From an uncultured Actinomyces sp. (GTDB lineage: Bacteria > Actinomycetota > Actinomycetes > Actinomycetales > Actinomycetaceae), in the NCBI GenBank assembly GCA_938030835.1, contig CALHID010000088.1, forward strand, positions 1 through 11,765: a stretch of 11,765 nucleotides of DNA, read 5' to 3'. The translations under genes and the position numbers were made by a program. Shown here in pieces: positions 5,647-11,765 of the stretch. How positions within the stretch are numbered: position 1 is the stretch's first letter; every line of letters begins with the position of its first letter. Under the pieces are notes generated by a model. That model saw only the letters and a list, made by a program, of their open reading frames with translations. It did no database searches and was not told the origin of the DNA.

Positions 5647-7935
5647 ATGAAGCGTTTGTACTCGACGGCAGCCGCACTTATGCTTGCCGGAGCGCTCGTG
5701 CTCCCAACAGCAACGACAGCACACGCAGCTAATTCAGATCTGACCGTCTCCGTGACTTTGAGCGTCTATAACAAGGGAAGCGTCGGCAAGGCTTTCGATA
5801 TTTACGACCGTTCCAAGCAAATCGATGAGGGAAAATGTAAATCCTTCTCGAATGGGAATGGCGACTATCGCATCGAATTCTCGCAAGGTGATAACTTCAC
5901 TCGATGCTCGGTCTTCCCTCCCTTCGAAAGTGGAGATGCCGTCGGGAAGTACTACTCGCTGACCGAACAGGGCGATTTCACCTTGGTCTATTCTGCAGAC
6001 CAGTTAATGAAAGACACTGACTTCCTGGGCCGCCAGCGCGATATTGGTTTCATCAATGTCAACCCGCTGGTATTCGAACTTGATACTGCCTCTGAAGGTG
6101 CCCAGTTCCACGACGAAGACCGCGCAAAGCGTGGCACCAACGACTACTCGCCGGTTCACCAGGTCGTGACGTGGCAAAAGCCCACCGGAAAGGTGGCAGT
6201 CCACGGTAAGAAGACGAGCTCCTATCAGGGCCCTGCCACAGTGAATGGGCAATTTGGAACTGATATTCCTACCCTCAGCCCGCTGCCCGAGCCCGCTCCC
6301 GAACCAAGTGCGCCTGACCGCAACCGCACAGCTCCTTCGACTCCGGCCTCTTCTTCGTTTTCATCATCACTGATCTGGATTATCGGTGGTGTCGTAGCCG
6401 GTGTCTTGGTGGTTGGAGCACTCCTTATTCTCGTGCTTCGCCGCCTCTCTTCCGCTTCTAAGAATGCTGACCAAGCATCGGGAGACGAACAGACACAGGC
6501 ACAGGCACAGGCAGCAGCTTCGTCGAGGCGCGAACGTACCCGTGAGGATAAGCGTCGCGAGCGCGATGAGCGAAAGCGTGCAAAGGCAGCGGCAAAGGCA
6601 GCCCGCCAGCAGAGCAGCACACCCGGTGCGATTCCTCAGGGCTCGGCTCCGCTGGGCACAGCTCCTCAGAGTGCCGCTCCCGCTACTTTCCAGGCACCTA
6701 CTCGACCTGTAGCCCCTGCAGCTCAGCCCGCTGCTCCTGCTGCCCCGGCTGCCGTTCCGGCTGCTCAGCAACAGCCTGCACACCCTCAGGCTCAAGCCCC
6801 CGCGGCGCAGTCTCAAGCCGCGGCAACGCAAGCTGCTGCACCACAGATGCAGCCTCAGGGCCCTGCAGTGCACATTCCTCCGGCATCGAAGTCAGAGCCT
6901 TCGCCCGCCCGTCATTCTGCGGTTTCTCAGCCTGAAGCTCAAACACCGAAGCAATCGGCACCTTCCGTAGAACCGACAGCTGAACCCGAAGAGGCAAAGC
7001 CCCACGTGGACGAGCACGCGGCTGCAGCGGCCTCGACTCCTGCGCCAGCCGCACCGACTCCTTCTGTGCAAGCTCCCCAGGCTCAACCTACCCAGGCACC
7101 AGCTGCTCAGTCGCAGCCTGGGCAAGGCTCACAGCAGCAGTGGAGCCAGCCTCGGCCTGCCCAGTCCCCTGCTCCCCAGCCTGCACCGCAGCAATGGGGA
7201 CAGACCCAGGCACCTCAGAGTGCTCCTCTTGCAGCACCACAGCAGTGGGGACAACGACCACAACAGCAGCAACCCGCGCCGCAGCAATGGGGACAGCGGG
7301 GATATGCTCCCATTCCCAGCCAGCAGCAGGCGCCTCGTCAGCAATGGGGACAGCCGCTTCCTCCCCAACAGCAGCAACAGCCACAACAGCAAGGTATGAG
7401 CTTCCGCGGTCAAAGTATTGTTCCGCCGGCTCCGCAACAAAGCCAGCAGCCCCAGGCTCAGGGCTCCCCTTACGGTGCTCCTCAGCAGTGGGGACAGCAA
7501 CCTGCACAAGGCCAGCAGCCCGGACAGAACCAGCAATGGCAGTCGCAAAGTCAGGTTCCAGCTCAGCAGCAATGGCAGCAGGGCGGCCAGCCTTCTCGCA
7601 ATCCCTACGGACCTGCTTCACAGCAGGGCCAGCAGTGGGGTGGGCAACCCGCGCAGCAGCCCTACGGTGCCGGACAACAGCAAGGCCAGCAGTGGCAACA
7701 GTGGCAGCAAGGACAGTCCGCTCAGCAGGCACAGCAGTGGGGTGGACAACCCGCACAGCAGCCCTACGCCCCTGGACAGCAACAGGGGCAGCAGTGGCAG
7801 CCTCAAAACGGTCAGGGCGCCCAGAATGGGCAGCAGCCCGGACAGACGCAGCAAGGCCAGCAGCCCGGACAGAACCAGCAATGGCAGCAGGGTCAGCAGC
7901 CAAATCCCTGGGCACAGGGACCCACGCAGCAATAA
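5647..7935 (+). CDS. LppM-like ectodomain/TM protein with long Q/W-rich cytoplasmic tail, paralog 6
   Basis: A 762-residue protein. The signal peptide covers residues 1-28 (cut after TTAHA). The ectodomain has Cys64 and Cys87 at the same C-x22-C spacing as its neighbours, but otherwise it is the most diverged member and lacks the FHxxER...VPxDL juxtamembrane motif. A Pro-rich linker leads to the membrane helix (about 242-264). The cytoplasmic part is nearly 500 residues: a highly charged Arg/Lys/Glu block (294-320), probably helical; a long Ala/Pro/Gln stretch; then, from about 497 to 748, 14 QQW motifs (commonly PQQWGQ) in a region with no Lys, Asp or Glu. SRNPYGPAS and a terminal PNPWAQGPTQQ echo tail motifs of the other paralogs. 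No LPXTG motif is present. It is the last gene of the array, ending just before a strong palindrome. A membrane-anchored scaffold is one idea; the real function is unknown. Confidence 0.88.
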   Translation: MKRLYSTAAALMLAGALVLPTATTAHAANSDLTVSVTLSVYNKGSVGKAFDIYDRSKQIDEGKCKSFSNGNGDYRIEFSQGDNFTRCSVFPPFESGDAVGKYYSLTEQGDFTLVYSADQLMKDTDFLGRQRDIGFINVNPLVFELDTASEGAQFHDEDRAKRGTNDYSPVHQVVTWQKPTGKVAVHGKKTSSYQGPATVNGQFGTDIPTLSPLPEPAPEPSAPDRNRTAPSTPASSSFSSSLIWIIGGVVAGVLVVGALLILVLRRLSSASKNADQASGDEQTQAQAQAAASSRRERTREDKRRERDERKRAKAAAKAARQQSSTPGAIPQGSAPLGTAPQSAAPATFQAPTRPVAPAAQPAAPAAPAAVPAAQQQPAHPQAQAPAAQSQAAATQAAAPQMQPQGPAVHIPPASKSEPSPARHSAVSQPEAQTPKQSAPSVEPTAEPEEAKPHVDEHAAAAASTPAPAAPTPSVQAPQAQPTQAPAAQSQPGQGSQQQWSQPRPAQSPAPQPAPQQWGQTQAPQSAPLAAPQQWGQRPQQQQPAPQQWGQRGYAPIPSQQQAPRQQWGQPLPPQQQQQPQQQGMSFRGQSIVPPAPQQSQQPQAQGSPYGAPQQWGQQPAQGQQPGQNQQWQSQSQVPAQQQWQQGGQPSRNPYGPASQQGQQWGGQPAQQPYGAGQQQGQQWQQWQQGQSAQQAQQWGGQPAQQPYAPGQQQGQQWQPQNGQGAQNGQQPGQTQQGQQPGQNQQWQQGQQPNPWAQGPTQQ
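7507..7887 (+). repeat. Internal direct repeats in the Q/W-rich tail of paralog 6
   Basis: A 36-base sequence at 7507-7542 recurs with no mismatch at 7852-7887 (encoding QGQQPGQNQQWQ), 345 bases or 115 codons apart. A second near-identical pair, about 69 bases each, lies at 7630-7698 and 7732-7800, offset by 102 bases (34 codons), encoding QQWGGQPAQQPY and what follows. Both are in frame, so gain or loss of units keeps the protein open. Confidence 0.8.
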
Positions 7936-7956
7936 TGAGCGAGAGAGCTCAAAGAT

Positions 7957-7998
7957 AGGTTGAGGGCTTGGTATCACGTGATACCAAGCCCTCAACCT
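7957..7998. terminator. Perfect 42-bp palindrome, probable bidirectional terminator
   Basis: Each 21-base half is the exact reverse complement of the other, centred on CAC|GTG at 7977/7978. As RNA it would form a stem of about 19 bp with a four-base loop. It sits between convergent genes (paralog 6 and the minus-strand acetyltransferase), as expected for a shared terminator. The downstream T-tracts are weak on both sides (CTCTTTGT on plus, ATCTTT on minus). The inner GGTATCACGTGATACC could also be a protein-binding operator, which is less likely at this position. Confidence 0.75.
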
Positions 7999-8054
7999 CT
8001 TTGTAGAAACCTTTAACGCGCTCTTCCCTCCATTAAGAACGCGCCAGAAGACCT

Positions 8055-8699
8055 CTACTCGATTACCTTCTCAAAAGACCACACAGGCACATCGTTCCCG
8101 TCTAATGACACCGAGTGCTCGCCGACAATTCTGTATCCCGCACTCGAATAAAAGTGTGCATTCCTTGGGGTGCAGGTAATAAATGCGAGGCAGCCTCCCC
8201 CATGGGAACGGATGTATCCTTCAATCCCACGTTCGAGGAAAAGCCTGCCAATGCCTCGGTGTTGAAATTCCGGATCAACTGCGATCACCGTCAGGAACCA
8301 CTGAAAATCCGATGCTTTGCGGACAACTGAATCCACGGCCTCGGTAAAAGAGAAGAATCGCACCAAGCGATCAAAGCGCATGTATCCAAGGAGTGGCCTG
8401 CAGTAGCGCAAGTACTCAAGCAGCCCTGGCGGGCGGCGGTTCAGCAGCGCAACGCCAAGGATTTTCCCCTGATCTTCTAAGACCAAAACCGTGTGATAAC
8501 GCACGAATACGCGAATCATGACGCCGTGGAGATCACGAATCCAGTCGGAGAATTTTTCGGGTTCAGCAAGTAACCCTTTCACCGCCGTGTGAAGAGGGTA
8601 ATTTTCGAAGGCTGCACCCGCGAGATCAGCGAGCTTATCTATCTGATCCTCGCGCGCGGAGTAAACATGCATGGCCTTCCCCGATCGTCGGTTCCTCAT
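8055..8699 (-). CDS. GNAT family N-acetyltransferase
   Basis: A 214-residue cytoplasmic protein of typical GNAT length. The acetyl-CoA binding motif A is clear: FLTVIAVDPEFQHRGIGRLF around residues 135-154, with the pyrophosphate loop QHRGIG at 146-151. Near the C-end, TPRNAHFYSSAGYRIV fits motif B with its usual Tyr. A long middle segment (about 84-130) rich in Arg, Leu and Phe precedes motif A, as in several GNATs of unknown substrate. The substrate cannot be read from sequence. The start is uncertain: ATG 8699 lacks a good SD, while ATG 8672 (205 residues) has GGGGAAGG just upstream and would remove a basic leader. It is a single gene, divergent from the transporter operon and convergent with the paralog array. 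Confidence 0.88.
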   Translation of the reverse strand: MRNRRSGKAMHVYSAREDQIDKLADLAGAAFENYPLHTAVKGLLAEPEKFSDWIRDLHGVMIRVFVRYHTVLVLEDQGKILGVALLNRRPPGLLEYLRYCRPLLGYMRFDRLVRFFSFTEAVDSVVRKASDFQWFLTVIAVDPEFQHRGIGRLFLERGIEGYIRSHGGGCLAFITCTPRNAHFYSSAGYRIVGEHSVSLDGNDVPVWSFEKVIE

Positions 8700-8770
8700 G
8701 TCTGGGTATGAGTGGATACTGAGGTTTTAAGGCTAATGCATCAACCTGCACCCTTACTTTCTAGAGTCAG

Positions 8771-8812
8771 TATGAATGCAGAACAGCCCACTCGCAACAG
8801 TTTGCATTCATA
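8771..8812. repeat. Inverted repeat in the divergent intergenic region
   Basis: TATGAATGCA (8771-8780) and TGCATTCATA (8803-8812) are exact reverse complements separated by 22 bases. With a one-base bulge the stem extends by three more pairs (AAC/GTT). It lies in the 255-base spacer between the minus-strand acetyltransferase and the plus-strand EamA operon, so it may be a regulator site serving one or both. No convincing -35/-10 pair was seen in this spacer, and the rest of it (8700-8954) holds nothing else I can support. Confidence 0.5.
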
Positions 8813-8954
8813 AATGTATCGGGAATTTTTTGAGGAAATTTCAGGCGACTATCCGATCGCGCTTCCTAGCAGCACCACAGCGGTCTTCAGCAAAAGAACA
8901 CCATGCATCCAACGCAACAAGCTAGGTCTCACTGAGTAGCGGTACCCTGAAAAT

Positions 8955-9878
8955 ATGTGGCTTCTCTTCGCCTTAGGCTCAGCATTCTTCGCTGGCATCA
9001 CAGCCGTACTTGCGAAGCTTGGAATCCACGGCCACGATTCAACACTTGTCACAGCATTGAGGACTTCTGTCGTTTTCCTGGGCGCATGGATTGTGGCGGC
9101 TATCAGCATCAAAGGCCACTTTGCGTCTGACCTCACCGCAATTACACCGCGCACCTATCTGTTTCTTTTCCTCTCCGGGCTTGCAACCGGCGCATCGTGG
9201 CTTTGCTTCTTCGCTGCGCTCTCTCGTGCTCCGGTAACTTTGGTGAGTCCAATCGATAAGTCATCGACCATCATTGCCATTGCCTTCGCAGTGATTTTCT
9301 TAGGCGAGAGACTCTCCCCTATCGCTTGCATCGGCGTGCTTGCTCTTGCAGCTGGAATCGGCTTCACTCTTGAGCCAGGAGTGCTGAGAAGTCTTGTCAG
9401 TCAGCGCGCAAAGCACCCCAGGAACGCCCCACTTCCCAACACACAAAAGGCTCCCACGGCCTCGTGGATAATCTTTGCGCTAGCGTCAGCGATCTTTGCA
9501 GCCCTCACCTCAATCCTTGGGAAAATCGGAATTACTGGGGTCGACTCCAATCTAGGAACATCAATCAGGACTTCCGTTGTTTTGCTCATGGCCTGGATTG
9601 TTGTCGCGCTTCATGCAAAACCGGCGCAAATCCGCACTATCCCACTGCGCGACCACGCATGGATCGCAGCTTCAGGAATCGCAACCACGGCCTCGTGGCT
9701 GTGCTACTACCGAGCTCTCCAGGAAGGCCCCGCATCCGTCGTTGTCCCCATCGACAAGCTTTCAATACTGGTGACGGTTGCATTCTCGGCACTCCTGTTG
9801 CGCGAACGCGTCTCGGGACGGTATCTATTAGGGATCGCTGGTATGTGTGCCGGGGCCGTACTGATGGTCATCGGCTAG
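8955..9878 (+). CDS. EamA/DMT family transporter with two homologous halves
   Basis: A 307-residue integral membrane protein of the drug/metabolite transporter superfamily, with about ten hydrophobic segments. The two halves are plainly homologous: WLLFALGSAFFAGITAVLAK from residue 2 and WIIFALASAIFAALTSILGK from residue 171. Each is followed by a G-x-DS-x-L...RTSVV motif and later by an ASWLC(F/Y) segment and a PIDK(S/L)S motif. The halves are joined by a basic, Pro-rich linker (about residues 145-168). Short single-EamA relatives of about 140 residues exist (COG2510 type, from memory), so this looks like a fused pair. The substrate is unknown. No strong SD precedes the ATG; a TACCCT at 8943-8948 would suit a nearly leaderless message, which is speculative. 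It is the first gene of a three-gene operon, 17 bases ahead of the next. Confidence 0.9.
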   Translation: MWLLFALGSAFFAGITAVLAKLGIHGHDSTLVTALRTSVVFLGAWIVAAISIKGHFASDLTAITPRTYLFLFLSGLATGASWLCFFAALSRAPVTLVSPIDKSSTIIAIAFAVIFLGERLSPIACIGVLALAAGIGFTLEPGVLRSLVSQRAKHPRNAPLPNTQKAPTASWIIFALASAIFAALTSILGKIGITGVDSNLGTSIRTSVVLLMAWIVVALHAKPAQIRTIPLRDHAWIAASGIATTASWLCYYRALQEGPASVVVPIDKLSILVTVAFSALLLRERVSGRYLLGIAGMCAGAVLMVIG

Positions 9879-9895
9879 CCCGAGGAGGGGGAATT

Positions 9896-10474
9896 ATGCT
9901 GCGCCGCGCAAAATCCGAAGACGCAGAGGCTCTATCCACGCTTGCGTCCACGTGCTTCAGGCAGACTTTTGGCCACCTCTACGCACCCGATGACCTTGAT
10001 CGTTTCATTCACGAGGCCTACTCCCCCGAGGTCCTTCGCGCAGAGCTCGCGGATCCAAAGCGCGCGACCTGGTTGCTTTTCGAAGAGCCTTCCTTGGATG
10101 CCGACGCTGCCCCCTCCCCAGCTCGTGTCGACGAGGCCTTGGATGGCACCTTGATCGGCTACGTGACGGTTTGCCCCGCGCACCTGCCCCACCCCGAGGT
10201 CAAGGAGGGCGACGGAGAAGTGCAGCGCCTGTATTTGCTGCGGGAATACCAAGGTGGCGGGCGCGGTTCACGGATGCTTGAACATGCGTTGAATTGGCTC
10301 GAGACAGACGGGCCGCGAACACTATGGATTGGCGTATGGAGCGAGAATTACGGCGCACAAAAGCTGTATGAACGCTACGGTTTCACCAAAGTTGGCGAAT
10401 ACTCATTTATGGTCGGCGACCACGCTGACCGCGAGTTCATTATGCGGCGCGAGGCCGAGGCTCAGGAGGCCTGA
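9896..10474 (+). CDS. GNAT family N-acetyltransferase, PaiA-like
   Basis: A 192-residue acetyltransferase. Start ATG 9896 has a very strong SD (GAGGAGGGGG at 9882-9891); the frame is open further upstream, but that part is a shadow of the transporter gene. Motif A is VQRLYLLREYQGGGRGSRML, with the CoA loop QGGGRG at 119-124. Its end resembles Bacillus PaiA: WIGVWSEN (144-151), then KLYERYGFTKVGEYSFMVGD, and an N-terminal TFGHLYAPDDLDRFIHEAYS like PaiA's. PaiA acetylates spermidine and spermine; polyamine acetylation is therefore the best guess here, by remembered similarity only. A Pro/Ala-rich insertion lies at about 66-82. The gene overlaps the next by one base (TGATG), and pairing with a DMT exporter may be functional or incidental. 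Confidence 0.9.
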   Translation: MLRRAKSEDAEALSTLASTCFRQTFGHLYAPDDLDRFIHEAYSPEVLRAELADPKRATWLLFEEPSLDADAAPSPARVDEALDGTLIGYVTVCPAHLPHPEVKEGDGEVQRLYLLREYQGGGRGSRMLEHALNWLETDGPRTLWIGVWSENYGAQKLYERYGFTKVGEYSFMVGDHADREFIMRREAEAQEA

Positions 10475-10836
10475 TGAAGACAGCACACTGGCATGCACTT
10501 TTGCTTGCAGGAGCTGGGGTGATGCACTTTGAGGCGCCTCAGGTTTATGACGCGATTGTGCCCCGTAGCCTCCCGGGAAACGCGAGAACGTACACTTTGG
10601 TGAGCGGCGCGGCCGAGTTGGCAATCGCCGCTGGCCTTGCACTTCCACTGACGAGGCGACTGGCCGGCTTGGCCGCGAGCGCGTTGTATGTCGCGGTCTT
10701 CCCCGCGAACATCAAGATGGCCGTGGATTATCGCAAGGAAGGCAAACCCGCGGCCGCGCAGGCACTTGCGTATGCTCGGCTGCCGCTTCAGATTCCTCTG
10801 ATTCGCGGGGCGTGGAGGGTGTTTCGAGGGAAGTAG
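10474..10836 (+). CDS. DoxX-like small membrane protein
   Basis: A 120-residue protein with four hydrophobic segments (about 5-20, 41-57, 62-78 and 97-113). Conserved features of the DoxX-like COG4270 type are present: AGVMHF near the N-end, then YDAIVPRSLPG, SGAAELAIAAGLALP followed by TRR, and VFPANIKMA. These proteins sit in the inner membrane; their biochemical role is not settled, although some DoxX relatives are linked to thiol and oxidative stress. The ATG shares its A with the TGA of the acetyltransferase gene, with AGGAGG at 10464-10469 four bases upstream, so translation is probably coupled. It is the last gene of the operon, and its stop is only six bases from the convergent stop of the next gene. 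Confidence 0.85.
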   Translation: MKTAHWHALLLAGAGVMHFEAPQVYDAIVPRSLPGNARTYTLVSGAAELAIAAGLALPLTRRLAGLAASALYVAVFPANIKMAVDYRKEGKPAAAQALAYARLPLQIPLIRGAWRVFRGK

Positions 10837-10842
10837 GACACC

Positions 10843-11721
10843 TCAGTTATTCACTTGCTTCCACTCTGCGGCATCGAGGCCCGGAGGCGGGAGCTGACGC
10901 AGGTGCTGTTTGAGCCGCTTCGCTTGAGTTTGTAGAGCAACGAAGGTCATTCCGCCCGAGATCACTCCCCCGATCAGGGGAACGATCTTTGACATGGTTT
11001 TCGCCATGCTCTGTTTCGTGACCGAAACGCCAATCACTTTCAGAGACTTCTTGACGACCGGATACCACGTTGTCTTCATGAGGGCTTTGCGCGCGATCCT
11101 CTTCTCGATAGCCGGCGCGACGATCACTCGTGCAAAGTCACGCAGTGACTCTGCAGCTCCTGCAACTCTCAGCATGACGCCGAAGAAGAGGCCCATTTGA
11201 GCGATAGTCTCATCATCGACATCGTCCAAATCCGTTAAGAATTCTTTCCACCCATACAGGTAGGCAAGCTTTTGCATGATCCGCAGCGAGTGAACGTAGT
11301 ACTGAGTGAGGTCGGCGGGCACGGTTCCGAGCATCGCGAAGCCACCGGGGATTCCTGCAGCAAACGAGAGCGCGGTAGATTTCTTCGTTTCGAATGAGAT
11401 CGCGTCATTTGCCAGTTTGTCCAAAGACTTGCGCGAAATACCTGCGGAGACAGGATCACTCGCGATCGCATGCTCAATCTGGGCATCACTTAGATGAAGC
11501 TTTCGCAGTTCCTGGCGCAAGAAGTCCTCGCGTGAGATCCGTACTCCCCGCAGGCGAACGAGCTTCTTTAGAAAGAAGACCGCGTAAACCGAGGCCTGCT
11601 GATCCTGCTCTGAAGACGCCTCAGAAACCAGGGAGACAGCACCGTCTTCCTCGATGATTTCACCTTCGATGATCGGCTCGACAACGAGCTCGTCTTCGCC
11701 TTCAACATTCCCCTGGGCCAT
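10843..11721 (-). CDS. EcsC-like hypothetical protein
   Basis: A 292-residue protein. The first 43 residues are acidic and probably disordered (GEDELVVEPIIEGEIIEEDG). A helical body follows with an amphipathic, Gly-rich segment at about 118-160 (FAAGIPGGFAMLGTVPADLT, then LRIMQKLAYLYGW) and a C-terminal SKIVPLIGGVISGGMTFVAL segment (about 244-263) ahead of a basic KRLKQHLR. The pairing of a Gly-rich VPAD-x-T...LRxxxKLAxxYG motif with a late IPxxGGxxSGG motif resembles EcsC-family proteins, whose biochemical role is unclear; the match is from memory and moderate. The start ATG has only a weak SD (AGAGA). It is transcribed alone here, with 44 bases of upstream sequence in the window. No terminator is visible in the six-base convergent gap. 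Confidence 0.7.
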   Translation of the reverse strand: MAQGNVEGEDELVVEPIIEGEIIEEDGAVSLVSEASSEQDQQASVYAVFFLKKLVRLRGVRISREDFLRQELRKLHLSDAQIEHAIASDPVSAGISRKSLDKLANDAISFETKKSTALSFAAGIPGGFAMLGTVPADLTQYYVHSLRIMQKLAYLYGWKEFLTDLDDVDDETIAQMGLFFGVMLRVAGAAESLRDFARVIVAPAIEKRIARKALMKTTWYPVVKKSLKVIGVSVTKQSMAKTMSKIVPLIGGVISGGMTFVALQTQAKRLKQHLRQLPPPGLDAAEWKQVNN

Positions 11722-11765
11722 TCTTGTCTCTTTTCATTCAGTGGCACCCAAAATAGGTAGTGCGA

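Noticed and set aside
7132..7890. CRISPR-like or microsatellite array
   Set aside because: The repeats are irregular, in frame and coding; codons alternate between CAG and CAA and spacers are not unique sequences of constant length.
7088..7915. 275-codon open frame on the minus strand inside the tail of paralog 6, and 272- and 181-codon frames on the plus strand there
   Set aside because: They are composition shadows of CAG/CAA/CCN-rich codons. They have no SD, no family resemblance and no start context, while the main frame continues from a clear signal peptide.
6280..7935. LPXTG-type sortase anchoring for the array proteins
   Set aside because: No LPXTG-like motif precedes the helix in any member, and long tails after the basic patch do not fit a sortase signal.
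9464..9895. Extension of the PaiA-like acetyltransferase upstream to 9464
   Set aside because: This part overlaps the transporter gene in another frame, does not look like protein, and the strong SD at 9882-9891 marks the ATG at 9896.

Overview
The window reads as chromosomal DNA from a moderate-GC actinomycete. The family Actinomycetaceae is the best guess, from codon use, the style of the secreted proteins and purine-rich Shine-Dalgarno sites; nothing here fixes the genus. Genes are tightly packed. No tRNA, rRNA, CRISPR array, insertion sequence or phage gene is visible, and no gene-free stretch exceeds about 255 bases.

Region 1 (1-7935) is a same-strand array of six paralogous genes, the first cut by the window start. 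Each complete member encodes a Sec signal peptide, an ectodomain of about 200 residues with exactly two cysteines at the fixed spacing C-x22-C, a single transmembrane helix, a basic stop-transfer patch and a disordered cytoplasmic tail. The ectodomains are recognisably homologous and look like the LppM-type beta-rich domain of actinobacterial surface proteins (inferred from pattern, not searched). The tails differ greatly: about 49, 80, 88, 127 and 135 residues, and nearly 500 in the last gene. That last tail is Ala/Pro/Gln-rich and ends in 14 QQW motifs. The tails share short aromatic motifs such as NPF/NPY/NPW and DW/EW-R. The short tails lie in genes 1-5, and gene 6 is the most divergent. 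Three ORF starts needed correction and gene 1 has no start inside the window.

Region 2 (7936-8054) is a convergent intergenic gap with a perfect 42-bp palindrome, best read as a bidirectional terminator.

Region 3 (8055-10836) holds a GNAT acetyltransferase on the minus strand. A 255-bp divergent spacer with a 10-bp-arm inverted repeat separates it from a plus-strand operon: a duplicated EamA-type transporter, a PaiA-like GNAT acetyltransferase and a small DoxX-like membrane protein. The last two overlap by one base.

Region 4 (10837-11765) is a minus-strand gene for an EcsC-like hypothetical protein, convergent with the operon and separated from it by six bases, plus 44 bases of its upstream region.

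The most notable content is the tandem family of ectodomain/TM/variable-tail proteins. A working idea is that they form a set of surface sensors, adhesins or scaffolds whose outside fold is fixed while the inside tail diversifies. No enzyme or secretion machinery is next to them to show the function.
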